NCBI RefSeq assembly: GCF_012276755.1
Contig: NZ_JAAXKX010000009.1
Span: 1-64,000, forward strand
Length of the DNA: 64,000 nt
Direction: 5' to 3'
Source of the DNA: Marichromatium bheemlicum
GTDB taxonomy: Bacteria; Pseudomonadota; Gammaproteobacteria; Chromatiales; Chromatiaceae
Shown: positions 54,550 through 63,604 of the stretch, in pieces
Numbering within the stretch: position 1 is the stretch's first letter
Layout of the letters: each line of letters opens with the position of its first letter
Program-made: the position numbers and the translations under genes
Notes under the pieces: generated by a model
Database searches by the model: none
Told to the model about the DNA's origin: nothing
The model's input: the letters and a program-made list of their open reading frames with translations, nothing else

Positions 54550-55373
54550 CAGGCACTTTGCAACATCCGCTCGACGAAAAAGCCGATCCCGCCCAGGTCG
54601 GTCTCGGCGATGGGCCAGCGCTCGACCCGGTTCGCAAGCTCGGAGAAGGCACGCCCCGAGGGGCTGCTCGGATACAGATCGACCACCGGCCCACGCCGCT
54701 GCACCGCACGGCGCAGGCTGTCATCGAGCGGGATGATCCCGGATGCCTCGAGCATGACCTCGGGCAGGTATTGGGCACACACCGTCGAGAGCTTGCGTAC
54801 CAGCCGCCGACCGGCCTCGGGCGACGTTAGCATGTTGCAGACCATGCGGAAACGACGCAAGCCATGATCCTGGTGCAACACCTTGATCAGCGCATAGGCG
54901 TCGGTGAGTGAGGCCGGCTCGTCGCAGACGACCACGATGACCTCTTGCACCGCCCTGCAGAAGGCGGTGACCGACTCTTGCACCCCAGCCGAGGTATCGA
55001 CGATGAGGACATCGAGCGGCTGACGGTAGGAGCTGAAGGCACGGATCAGCCCGGCGTGCTCGGCCGGGGTGAGGTTGGCCATACTGGCGATACCCGAGGC
55101 CGAGGGGATGAGCTGCAGCCCCTGCGGCCCCTGTACCAAGATCTCGTCGAGCCCCTCGACCCGCCCCTCGACCAGGTCGTGCAGGGTCTTGGTCGGGCGC
55201 AGCCCGAGTAGCAGGTCGGCATTGGCCAACCCCAGATCAGCGTCGAACAGCATCACCCGCCGTCCCAGGCGCGCGAGCGCCACGGCGAGGTTGACCGAAA
55301 CGTTGGTCTTACCGACACCGCCCTTGCCACTGGCAACGGCGATGGTCCTGAGCCGGCGGCTAGGCGATTGCAT
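54549..55373 (-). CDS. fleN: flagellar number regulator FleN (FlhG)
   Basis: FleN is a MinD-type ATPase that limits polar flagellar number and restrains the master sigma-54 activator. The 274-residue protein has the deviant Walker A SGKGGVGKTNVSVNLA (15-30), LFDADLGLANADLLLGL and IVDTSAG. A basic C-terminal segment could bind membrane. It overlaps flhF by 14 bp. FlhF-FleN pairs mark organisms with polar flagella. Confidence 0.96.
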   Translation of the reverse strand: MQSPSRRLRTIAVASGKGGVGKTNVSVNLAVALARLGRRVMLFDADLGLANADLLLGLRPTKTLHDLVEGRVEGLDEILVQGPQGLQLIPSASGIASMANLTPAEHAGLIRAFSSYRQPLDVLIVDTSAGVQESVTAFCRAVQEVIVVVCDEPASLTDAYALIKVLHQDHGLRRFRMVCNMLTSPEAGRRLVRKLSTVCAQYLPEVMLEASGIIPLDDSLRRAVQRRGPVVDLYPSSPSGRAFSELANRVERWPIAETDLGGIGFFVERMLQSA

Positions 55374-56631
55374 GGGCAGGTGTCCTGAAGGGCAAGACCG
55401 ACTCCAGAACCATGCCGCCCTGTTCAGCAGATGCCCGTGCCGGCGCCGACATCGCGTTCATTGCCAGCGCATCGTGTGGAGCGCGCGCGCCGGCGGCCGA
55501 CGCGGCCATGGTGTGGGCCCGCTCCTGGAGCGCCAGCCGGGTGAGATAGAGTGTATCGACCTTGTGGAAATCTTCGGTCATGCGTTGACCATCACTGTAA
55601 AAAATCAAACCGAGCCGCTGTTCCATCAATACGGACAGGGTCTCGCCGAGCTGTTCCGTCTCGTCCACCTTGGTCAACACCAGGGCCGAGGGTTCGCTCG
55701 ACTGGAACGCCTCGAGCACCTGTCTGAGCACCATCGACTGATGGGTAGCGGCAATCACCAGCCAGGTCTCGAGCTCGATGCGCTCACGCACCTGCGCGAA
55801 CAATCGGCGCTCGGCGGCATCGCGTGCAGCATGCCCGGCCGTATCGATGAGAATCAGTCTGCCATCACCGGCGCGACTCGACAACGCCGCCAGTTCATGT
55901 TCGCTCTCGAGCAACATCACCGAGACCCCGGCCATCTGGCCGAATGCCTGCAACTGCTTGTAGGCGCCAATGCGCTGGCGGTCAAGTGAGACCAGGCTGA
56001 CCGAGTCACGCCCCATGCGCCGGATCTGGCGCAGCGCCAATCGCGCCAAGGTAGTAGTCTTACCCACCCCAGTCGGTCCCACCAGCGCCAGCATTCCCCC
56101 ATGATCGAGCACCGGCGAGTGCGCTGTCGGGATCGCCGCCGAGAGCCGCGCGCGCAGCCGCGACCAGGCGCTCTCCACCGAGGTCTCCTCAAGGATCCCG
56201 CCGGCGAGGCTACGGGCGAGCTTGTCGGTGAAGCCGCAATCGGTCAGTCGTCCCACCAATTCGGCAGCGAGCGGATGGCGGGCGGCCCAGCGCGCCGCCT
56301 CGCTGGCATTCTGGTGCTGTACCAACAGGCTGCGCAGGTCGCAGAGTTCACGACGCATCGCCGCGATCTCGGGGTCGGTGGGCAGGGTCGCGGTCGCTGG
56401 CGCGGCCGGGCGCGACGCGCGTGCCTCTGGCGCACGCTCGCGGCGCGGTGAGCGCGTCGGCACCGTGGGAGCCGGGGCGGCGGCCTGCTCGCCCTCATCG
56501 AGCGCGGCGATCACCTCCAGCATGCCATCGACCCGCCGACTCGACAGGATCACCGCATCCGGCCCCTGCAACTCGCGCACCTGACGCATCGCGTCGCGCA
56601 TGTCCCGTGCCGTATAGCGCCTCACACTCAT
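55360..56631 (-). CDS. flhF: polar flagellar placement GTPase FlhF
   Basis: FlhF is an SRP-like GTPase that places the flagellum at the cell pole. The 423-residue protein has the B domain with Arg/Ala/Pro-rich sequence (about 60-100), an N domain, and the G domain with GPTGVGKTTTLARLALRQ, DTAGHAARDAAE and TKVDETEQLG. N-terminal MSVRRYTARDMRDAMRQVRE is diagnostic. It lies 22 bp after flhA and is coupled to fleN. Confidence 0.96.
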   Translation of the reverse strand: MSVRRYTARDMRDAMRQVRELQGPDAVILSSRRVDGMLEVIAALDEGEQAAAPAPTVPTRSPRRERAPEARASRPAAPATATLPTDPEIAAMRRELCDLRSLLVQHQNASEAARWAARHPLAAELVGRLTDCGFTDKLARSLAGGILEETSVESAWSRLRARLSAAIPTAHSPVLDHGGMLALVGPTGVGKTTTLARLALRQIRRMGRDSVSLVSLDRQRIGAYKQLQAFGQMAGVSVMLLESEHELAALSSRAGDGRLILIDTAGHAARDAAERRLFAQVRERIELETWLVIAATHQSMVLRQVLEAFQSSEPSALVLTKVDETEQLGETLSVLMEQRLGLIFYSDGQRMTEDFHKVDTLYLTRLALQERAHTMAASAAGARAPHDALAMNAMSAPARASAEQGGMVLESVLPFRTPAHAIA

Positions 56632-56653
56632 GGTCGTACTCCTGCTCGCTCAA

Positions 56654-58765
56654 TCATGCCTTTGCCGGAGCGGCGTCGCCCTGCCCCACGGTGGCCACCA
56701 CCCGGATCTTGCGGTTGTCCGGGATCTCGGTGAAGGCCAGCACCGTCAGGCTGCTGACGGCACCGCGTAACCAGCTCGCGACCCAGGTGCGGATCTCCGG
56801 GGCCACCACCAGTACCGCAGGTGCCCCCTCCATCTCCTGGTGTCGGGCTGCATCGGCCACCGACCGCTGAACCCGCTCAGCCAGTCCGGGTTCGATGCCA
56901 ACGGCCTCGCCCTGACTGCCTCGCAACGACTTATGCAAGAGTTGCTCCAATGTTGGATCGAGCGCGATCAACGGCAGCTCTCCCGTGGGACCGACCAGGT
57001 CTTGGACGATCGAGCGCGCCAGCGCCACCCGCACCGCCGCAGTCAAAGCGCCAGGATCTTGACTCTTCTGTGCCTGCTCCGCCAGGGTCTCGGCGATGGT
57101 GCGCATGTCACGGATCGAGACCTGCTCGGCGAGCAGGTTCTGCATCACCTTGAGGATCACGCTCAGCGACAGCGACTTCGACAGCAGATTCTCGACGAGC
57201 TTGGGTGAACGCCGGCCGAGTTGATCGAGCAGGTGCTGCACCTCCTCATGACCGATCAACCGATGGGCGTTCTCACGAAAGACCTGGGAGAGATGGGTGG
57301 CGATCACGGTGGCGGCATCGACCACGGTGTAACCCGCACCCTGTGCGTTCTCGCGATCGGACGGATCGATCCACAGGGCATCGAGATTGAAGGTCGGATC
57401 CTTGGTCGGGGTACCGGGGACGGTGCCGAAGACCTGGCCGGGGTTGATCGCCAGCTCACGCTCGGGGAAGACCTCGGCCTCGGCCTGGGTCACCCCGAGC
57501 AGCGAGATACGATAGTGGTTGGGGCCAAGCTCAAGGTTGTCGCGGATGTGCACCGGCTGGATGAGGAAGCCGAGCTCCTGCGAGAGCTTGCGCCGGATGC
57601 CCTTGATCCGCCCCATCAGCTGCCCGTTTTGGCCGCGATCGACCAGCGGGATGAGCCGATAGCCGACCTCGAGTGCGACCAGGTCGACCGGCGGCACATC
57701 CTCCCAGGAGAGTTCGCGCTCCTCTGGCGCCGGCGGCATCTCTACCCCGGGCGGGAGCTGCTCGACCTCCTCGGCCCCAACGGGCTGGGCACGCCGGCGA
57801 CTGAGCAGGTACCCACCACCGGCCATCATCGCCGCCAGCCCGAGGAAGACCAGGTTCGGCATCCCCGGGATGGCACCAAGGATGCCGAGCACCGCAGCGG
57901 CGACGAACAGCGCCCGCGGGTTCTCGAACATCTGTCCGAACACCTGCTGGCCCATGTCCTGCGCCGTCGAGGTACGGGTGACGATGATCGCCGTGGCCGA
58001 GGAAAGCATCAACGAGGGGATCTGCGCCACCAGCCCGTCACCGATGGTCAACAACACATAGACGTTGCCGGCCTCACCGAAGGACATGCCGTGTTGGGTG
58101 GTACCAATGACGATCCCACCGAGGATGTTGATAAAGAGGATGAGGATGCCGGCGATGGCATCGCCGCGCACGAACTTGCTCGCGCCATCCATCGAGCCAT
58201 AAAAGTCGGCCTCTTGGGCGATGTCCTCGCGGCGCTTGCGCGCCTCGTCCTGGTTGATCAACCCGGAGTTGAGGTCGGCGTCGATGGCCATCTGCTTGCC
58301 CGGCATGGCATCGAGGGTGAAACGGGCACTGACCTCGGAGATACGACCCGCGCCCTTGGTGACGACCACGAAGTTGATGATCACCAGGATGGTGAAGACC
58401 ACCAGACCGACGGCGAAGTTACCGCCGAGCACGAAGTCACCAAAGGCCTGGATCACCTGCCCGGCGGCATCGGTACCATCGGCGCCGCGCAGCAAGATCA
58501 CCCGGGTCGAGGCGACATTGAGCGCCAGGCGCAACAGGGTGGCGAGCAGCAGCACCGAGGGGAAGGCGGCAAAATCGACCGGGCGCGGGGTGTAGACGGC
58601 CACCATCACCACGATCAGCGACAGCGAGATGTTGAAGGTGAAGAGCAGGTCGAGGGCCAGCGGCGGCAGCGGCAGCACCATCATCGACAGCAGTGCGATG
58701 AGCAGTAGCGGCGCCCCCAACCCGAGTCGGCTCAGCCCCCCCAAACGCTCGCTCAGTCCGGCCAC
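56654..58765 (-). CDS. flhA: flagellar export gate protein FlhA
   Basis: FlhA is the core of the export gate, a nonamer that takes substrates and uses the proton motive force. The 703-residue protein has about eight membrane helices in residues 18-310 with the FHIPEP-type loop (SARFTLDAMPGKQMAIDADLNSG). A large cytoplasmic domain (about 350-690) binds chaperones. Its length is normal. Its ATG touches the flhB stop. Confidence 0.97.
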   Translation of the reverse strand: MAGLSERLGGLSRLGLGAPLLLIALLSMMVLPLPPLALDLLFTFNISLSLIVVMVAVYTPRPVDFAAFPSVLLLATLLRLALNVASTRVILLRGADGTDAAGQVIQAFGDFVLGGNFAVGLVVFTILVIINFVVVTKGAGRISEVSARFTLDAMPGKQMAIDADLNSGLINQDEARKRREDIAQEADFYGSMDGASKFVRGDAIAGILILFINILGGIVIGTTQHGMSFGEAGNVYVLLTIGDGLVAQIPSLMLSSATAIIVTRTSTAQDMGQQVFGQMFENPRALFVAAAVLGILGAIPGMPNLVFLGLAAMMAGGGYLLSRRRAQPVGAEEVEQLPPGVEMPPAPEERELSWEDVPPVDLVALEVGYRLIPLVDRGQNGQLMGRIKGIRRKLSQELGFLIQPVHIRDNLELGPNHYRISLLGVTQAEAEVFPERELAINPGQVFGTVPGTPTKDPTFNLDALWIDPSDRENAQGAGYTVVDAATVIATHLSQVFRENAHRLIGHEEVQHLLDQLGRRSPKLVENLLSKSLSLSVILKVMQNLLAEQVSIRDMRTIAETLAEQAQKSQDPGALTAAVRVALARSIVQDLVGPTGELPLIALDPTLEQLLHKSLRGSQGEAVGIEPGLAERVQRSVADAARHQEMEGAPAVLVVAPEIRTWVASWLRGAVSSLTVLAFTEIPDNRKIRVVATVGQGDAAPAKA

Positions 58766-59919
58766 TAGCGACTCCCCCGCGCCGCGCGTGCGGCCTCGCG
58801 TGGATCGAGATACTCATCGGGGACGGGCAGATCGGTCGGCATCGATACCTCAGGGTCGTGACGCTTGAGCTGATAGACATAGGCGAGGATGCGCGCCACG
58901 GCGACGAACAACCCGCCCGGGATCTCTTGATCGAGATCGGTGGTGAAATAGATCGCGCGCGCCACCCGTGGCGCCTCCACTCGGGTGATGCCGTGCTCGT
59001 CGGCGAGCGCGCGGATCGCCCCGGCAACCTCGCCGACCCCCTTGGCGACCAGCCGCGGGGCCCGCATCCGCGAGGGCTCGTAGACGATGGCCACGGCATA
59101 GCGGGTGGGGTTGGTGATGACCACGTCGGCCTTGGGCACCTCGGCCATCATCCGCCGACTGGCCATCTCCTGCTGCAGCTGGCGGACTCGGCTCTTGACC
59201 TCGGGTTTACCGTCGGTCTCCTTGTACTCGTCCTTGAGCTCCTGACGGGTCATGCGTAGCTGCTTGTTGTGGTTCCACAGTTGAAAGGGCACATCGACCG
59301 CAGCGACCAGGACCAGCGCCGCCGAGACCAGGAGGAAGATCCATACCGCCAACCTCGCGGTATGGACGATCGCCTCCTTGACCGGCTCGTCACCGAGATG
59401 GAGCAGTTCGCCAGAGACGCCCCAGAGCACTGCGCCGGCGACCAAGGTGACGACCACGAACTTGGCGAGCGTCTTACCTAGCTCGAGCAGCGCCTGTGCT
59501 GAGAACAGGCGCTTGAGCCCCTTGATCGGATCAAGCTTTTCAAACTTTGGCGCCATCGCCTGGGTCGAGAAGTTCGCCCCACCGATCAACACCGGCCCGA
59601 GCAGGGCGATCGCCAACAACAGCGCGAACAGCGGCGCGAGGATCAACAGGGCGCGCCCGATCTGGCTGGCCAGATAAGGAAACAGACGCTGGGTGTCATA
59701 GAACAACGCCCGCTCGAGGCTGAAACCATCGGCCATCTGCGCGGCCAGTTGCGCCCCGAGATGCCCCCCGAAGAACACCATGAACCCGGCACCGGCGAGC
59801 AACACCGCCAGGGTGTTGAACTCACGCGAACGCGGCACCTGCCCCTTCTCGCGCGCCTCACGCTGGCGTTTGGCAGTGGGTTCCTCGGTTTTTTCCTGGC
59901 CGTTCTCGTTCTCGGCCAT
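58765..59919 (-). CDS. flhB: flagellar export switch protein FlhB
   Basis: FlhB controls the change from rod-hook to filament substrates after autocleavage. The 384-residue protein has a charged N terminus, four membrane helices (about 33-210) and a cytoplasmic domain. At the cleavage loop it reads TNPTRYAVAI, with Arg where NPTH is usual; the scissile Asn-Pro is intact. A separate FlhB-C-like protein is encoded at 45.6 kb. It lies 1 bp after fliR. Confidence 0.96.
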   Translation of the reverse strand: MAENENGQEKTEEPTAKRQREAREKGQVPRSREFNTLAVLLAGAGFMVFFGGHLGAQLAAQMADGFSLERALFYDTQRLFPYLASQIGRALLILAPLFALLLAIALLGPVLIGGANFSTQAMAPKFEKLDPIKGLKRLFSAQALLELGKTLAKFVVVTLVAGAVLWGVSGELLHLGDEPVKEAIVHTARLAVWIFLLVSAALVLVAAVDVPFQLWNHNKQLRMTRQELKDEYKETDGKPEVKSRVRQLQQEMASRRMMAEVPKADVVITNPTRYAVAIVYEPSRMRAPRLVAKGVGEVAGAIRALADEHGITRVEAPRVARAIYFTTDLDQEIPGGLFVAVARILAYVYQLKRHDPEVSMPTDLPVPDEYLDPREAARAARGSR

Positions 59920-59920
59920 A

Positions 59921-60700
59921 TCACACCCCGAGCAGCCGCTGGATCAGCAGGAAGGCGGCAGTGAGCAGGTCACCGACACGCACCGGCAATCCCGGCAGGG
60001 TCAACATGATGAGCACGAAGCCCATCAGCAGGGTCACCGGAAAACCGACCGCGAAGATGTTGAGCTGAGGCGCGGCACGAGTGACCACACCCATGGCGAG
60101 ATTGACAAGCAACAATGAGGCCATCGCCGGCAGCGCGATCAGGACCGCCCCGGCGAACATGGTGGTCCCGAAACCGACGATGCGCCAAAAGTCCTCGGCG
60201 TCCAGCCCCTGCATCCCCACCGGCATCACCTCGAAGCTCAGCGCCATCAGCTCGATCAGTACCAGATGGGCATCGAAGGCGAGGAACAAGAGCGTGGTGA
60301 GGATCACGAAGTATTGCGACACCATCGGCACCTGTACCCCACCGGCGGGGTCGATCACCGAGGCAAACCCCAACCCCATCGACAAGGCGATGCTCTCGCC
60401 GGCCAGGGTCACGGCGGCGAATACCAGCTGGGCGACGAAGCCCATCATGATGCCGATCAGTACCTGCTGCAGGGCGACGACCAACCCGGTCATGCTGAGC
60501 GGGTCGATCAGCGGCGGCGGCGACAGCATCGGCGCCACCAGGATCGCCAACAGCAACCCCAGCGACAGCCGCGTACGGGCATTGAGGGTACGGGCCCCGA
60601 AGATCGGCGCGACCAGCAGCATGGCGCTGATGCGTACGAAGGGCCAGACGAACATCCCCACCCAACCGAGCAGGGTATCGACCGAGATCACCATCGGCAC
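59921..60700 (-). CDS. fliR: flagellar export protein FliR
   Basis: FliR is part of the FliPQR pore complex of the export gate. The 259-residue, highly hydrophobic protein has about six membrane segments and the family stretch RLSLGLLLAILVAPML followed by GFVAQLVFAAVTLAGESIAL. The start at 60700 lies one base from the fliQ stop. An ATG two codons later is equally possible. Confidence 0.95.
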   Translation of the reverse strand: MPMVISVDTLLGWVGMFVWPFVRISAMLLVAPIFGARTLNARTRLSLGLLLAILVAPMLSPPPLIDPLSMTGLVVALQQVLIGIMMGFVAQLVFAAVTLAGESIALSMGLGFASVIDPAGGVQVPMVSQYFVILTTLLFLAFDAHLVLIELMALSFEVMPVGMQGLDAEDFWRIVGFGTTMFAGAVLIALPAMASLLLVNLAMGVVTRAAPQLNIFAVGFPVTLLMGFVLIMLTLPGLPVRVGDLLTAAFLLIQRLLGV

Positions 60701-60701
60701 A

Positions 60702-60971
60702 TCAACCGATCAACTCGGGGATGCTGTGATAGAGCCTGAGAGTGTAGTCGGTGACCAGCGCCAGCATCCAGTGACCGGCGAACAACAACGCCACCCCCAT
60801 GCCGAGCAGCTTGGGGATGAAGGTCAGGGTCATCTCCTGGATCTGGGTGGCGGCCTGGATCATCCCGATCGCCAGGCCGACGGCCAGCGCGGTCAGCAGC
60901 GCCGGGGCCGAGAGCAGTACCACTACCATGCCCGCGTCCTTGCCGACGTCGATCACCATCTCGGGGGTCAT
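60702..60971 (-). CDS. fliQ: flagellar export protein FliQ
   Basis: FliQ contributes the outer helices of the FliPQR pore. The 89-residue protein has two membrane helices (about 15-38 and 50-72) and the pattern ALAVGLAIGMIQAATQIQEM followed by TLTFIPKLLG, diagnostic of the family. It lies between fliP and fliR in canonical order. Confidence 0.96.
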   Translation of the reverse strand: MTPEMVIDVGKDAGMVVVLLSAPALLTALAVGLAIGMIQAATQIQEMTLTFIPKLLGMGVALLFAGHWMLALVTDYTLRLYHSIPELIG

Positions 60972-60981
60972 AGCATCGTCC

Positions 60982-61725
60982 TCAACTGTAGAAGCTCTGC
61001 GCCAGGGTACCCATCAGCAGCGGCCAGCCGTCGATCAACACGAACAACATGATCTTGAACGGCAACGAGATGATCAGCGGCGAGAGCATCATCATACCCA
61101 TCGACATCAGCACGCTGGCCACCACCAGATCGATGATCAGGAAGGGGATCAGGATCAGGAAACCGATCTGGAAGGCGGTCTTCAGCTCGCTGGTGACGAA
61201 GGCCGGCACCAGCATGCTCAGCGGGATCGCCTCGGGCGAGTCGAACCCATCGATACCGCGGATCTCGGCGAACATCGCCAGGTCGTTCTCGCGGGTCTGG
61301 GCGATCATGAAGCGACGCAACGGCGCCACCGCTCGGCTCATCGCCGCCTCGGTGCTGATCTCCTCGTCCATGTAGGGCTTGACCGCGGTGTCATAGACCT
61401 CCTGGAACACCGGCGCCATGATGAACAGGGTGAGAAACAGCGCCAGCCCCAACAGGATCTGGTTCGAGGGTGTCTGGGTGGTCCCCAACCCCTGGCGCAA
61501 CAACGCCAGCACCACGATGATGCGAGTGAAGGAGGTCATCATGATCAGCACCGACGGCAACAGCGTCAGCAGCGTCATCAACAACAACACCTGGAGGGTG
61601 ACCGAGTAGGTCTGGCCCCCGTCCGGGTCGTTGCTGACGGTCACCGCGGTGAGTCCACCGGCCTGCCCCAAGGCCAATCCCGGCACCAGCAACAGCGCCA
61701 GCAGCAACCAGGGACGCACGCTCAC
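60982..61725 (-). CDS. fliP: flagellar export protein FliP
   Basis: FliP forms the central pentamer of the export pore. The 247-residue protein has a cleavable signal peptide ([20 protein letters not shown]), [24 protein letters not shown] and the helix pair ending [20 protein letters not shown] plus [20 protein letters not shown]. The length is standard. Its ATG overlaps the fliO stop by 4 bp. Confidence 0.97.
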   Translation of the reverse strand: MSVRPWLLLALLLVPGLALGQAGGLTAVTVSNDPDGGQTYSVTLQVLLLMTLLTLLPSVLIMMTSFTRIIVVLALLRQGLGTTQTPSNQILLGLALFLTLFIMAPVFQEVYDTAVKPYMDEEISTEAAMSRAVAPLRRFMIAQTRENDLAMFAEIRGIDGFDSPEAIPLSMLVPAFVTSELKTAFQIGFLILIPFLIIDLVVASVLMSMGMMMLSPLIISLPFKIMLFVLIDGWPLLMGTLAQSFYS

Positions 61726-62144
61726 GACGACCTCCGCCCCAGGGTCTGCTTGAGCAGCGTGGCGAAGTCGGCACCGCCACCGTTCTCCGGCGGCGCGACA
61801 GTCACCGGCTTGCGCAGCCGATGCAGGGTGCGCATGCCATTGGTCCCGGAGGCGATCAGCAACTGCTCCTCGCCGACCTGGACCAACAGCAAGCGATCGC
61901 GTGCGCCGACGGCGCGGACCGCGAGGATCGCGATCGGTTGCTCACCCCGCCCCACCCCGCCGGGCAACCGGCGCAACAGCCAAGCCAGCGTCAGGATGGC
62001 GACGATCACCAGGACCAGTGCACCGAGGAGTTGCGCCAGATAACCGGCGCTGGCCGGCTCGATCTCGGCGCACCAGCCCGCCTCCGGGAGTACACCCAGG
62101 CTACAGGACAGGGACCACACCGATCTCGAACGCACTGATCTCAT
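61722..62144 (-). CDS. fliO: flagellar export assembly protein FliO
   Basis: FliO helps assemble the FliP pore. The 140-residue protein has an N-terminal hydrophobic segment, one membrane helix (about 33-55, [21 protein letters not shown]) and a cytoplasmic domain with [20 protein letters not shown], the FliO motif. It overlaps fliN and fliP by 4 bp each. The family is poorly conserved, so context carries weight. Confidence 0.9.
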   Translation of the reverse strand: MRSVRSRSVWSLSCSLGVLPEAGWCAEIEPASAGYLAQLLGALVLVIVAILTLAWLLRRLPGGVGRGEQPIAILAVRAVGARDRLLLVQVGEEQLLIASGTNGMRTLHRLRKPVTVAPPENGGGADFATLLKQTLGRRSS

Positions 62145-62596
62145 TTGAGTTTTCGCACACGCTCACTGGGACTGATGACATCGGTCAGACGGATACCGAA
62201 CTTCTCGTTGACCACGACGACCTCACCATGAGCAATGAGCGTGCCATTGACCAAGACATCGAGCGGCGCGCCGGCCAGTCGATCGAGCTCGACCACCGAG
62301 CCCTGGTTGAGCTGGAGCAGGTTGCGAATCGGGATCCGGGCGCGTCCGATCTCCATCGAGATGGTCACCGGGACGTCGAGGATCATGTTGAGGTTGACGT
62401 TGTCCGAGGGCGGCGTCTGGTTGTCGGTGAAGTCCTCCGGGGTCATCGGCTGGGGCGCGCCCGCGCCGAACTCGTGCACCGCGCCCCCTGGTGAGGTCTG
62501 TGGCGGGGTGTCGGACTCTTTCTGCTCCTCGAGTGCCGCCGCCCAGTCATCGGCCAGCGCCGCATCGTCCTGGCCCTTGCCCTTCTCCGGACTCAT
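62141..62596 (-). CDS. fliN: flagellar motor switch protein FliN
   Basis: FliN forms the lower C-ring and a docking site for CheY-P and export ATPase. The 151-residue protein has a low-complexity acidic N-terminal half (1-65) and the C-terminal SpoA domain. That domain contains NLNMILDVPVTISMEIGRAR, LLQLNQGSVVELDRLAGAPL and VVVNEKFGIRLTDVISP. Its ATG overlaps the fliM stop by 4 bp. Confidence 0.97.
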   Translation of the reverse strand: MSPEKGKGQDDAALADDWAAALEEQKESDTPPQTSPGGAVHEFGAGAPQPMTPEDFTDNQTPPSDNVNLNMILDVPVTISMEIGRARIPIRNLLQLNQGSVVELDRLAGAPLDVLVNGTLIAHGEVVVVNEKFGIRLTDVISPSERVRKLK

Positions 62597-63591
62597 GGCG
62601 TCGTCGTCTCCTTGTTCCCTTGCAGGAATTCAGTGATCTTGATGGCGTTATTGCCGTTCGAGGTCCCGAACCTGCCGCGACAGGTCGGGATGTCCTCGAC
62701 ATTGAGTACCACCGTCTCCGGCAGCTCGATCGGGATGATGTCACCGGGGCGAATATCGAGCAGCTCGCGCACCGTCAGGGTCGCCTCGGTCAACATCGAG
62801 AAGATCTCCACCTCGGCGATCTGCACCTCCTCGCTGAGTGCGTGCAGCCAGCGCTCGTCGACCCCGGAGCGGTCCGACTGCAGGCCGGTGTCGAGCAACT
62901 CGCGGATCGGCTCGATCATCGAGTAAGGCAGGGTCACGTGGAGGTTGCCGCCGCCACCCTCGAGTTCGATGTGGAAGTCGTTGATCACCACGATCTCGGT
63001 GGGACTGACGATATTGGCGAACTGCGGATTGACCTCGGAGTTGACGTACTCGAAGGTCAGGTCCATCACCGGCTCCCAGGCCTTCTTCATGTCGTCGAAG
63101 GCCGCGTGCAGCAGGTTCTGGATGACGCGCAGCTCCATCGGGGTGAAGTCACGCCCCTCGATACGCGAGTAATAGCGCCCGTCGCCACCGAAGAAGTTGT
63201 CGACCAGGGTGAACACCAGTCGCGGGTCGAAGACGAACAGCGCGGTACCGTGCAGCGGTGTCACCCGCACCAGATTGAGGCTGGTGGGGACGTAGAGCGA
63301 GTGGATGTACTCGGAGAACTTGGTGACCTTGGTGCCCACCACCGAGATCTCCGAGGAGCGGCGCAACAGGTTGAACAGGTGTACGCGCAGATAGCGGGCG
63401 AAACGCTCGTTGATCATGTCGAGCGTGGGCATCCGCCCACGCACGATGCGCTCTTCACTGGCGAGGTTGAAGGGTCGAACCTGGCCATCGGCCGGATACG
63501 GATTCTCCTCGGTATCGATATCGCCGCTGTCGACACCGTGCAACAGGGCATCGATCTCGTCCTGACTGAGGATATCGGTCTGCTGGGCCAT
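62593..63591 (-). CDS. fliM: flagellar motor switch protein FliM
   Basis: FliM is the C-ring protein that receives CheY-P. The 332-residue protein has the N-terminal CheY-binding peptide ILSQDEIDALLHG and a Gly-rich linker. The CheC-like middle domain (about 45-230, VGTKVTKFSEYIHSLYVPTS, FVFDPRLVFTLVDNFFGG) and a C-terminal SpoA domain follow. Length is typical. It lies 13 bp after fliL. Confidence 0.97.
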   Translation of the reverse strand: MAQQTDILSQDEIDALLHGVDSGDIDTEENPYPADGQVRPFNLASEERIVRGRMPTLDMINERFARYLRVHLFNLLRRSSEISVVGTKVTKFSEYIHSLYVPTSLNLVRVTPLHGTALFVFDPRLVFTLVDNFFGGDGRYYSRIEGRDFTPMELRVIQNLLHAAFDDMKKAWEPVMDLTFEYVNSEVNPQFANIVSPTEIVVINDFHIELEGGGGNLHVTLPYSMIEPIRELLDTGLQSDRSGVDERWLHALSEEVQIAEVEIFSMLTEATLTVRELLDIRPGDIIPIELPETVVLNVEDIPTCRGRFGTSNGNNAIKITEFLQGNKETTTP

Positions 63592-63604
63592 TGCCGCCTG
63601 TCCT

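Noticed and set aside
57221-58708. 495-codon plus-strand frame opposite flhA
   Set aside because: Asp/His/Gly/Arg-rich antisense translation over an unmistakable flhA.
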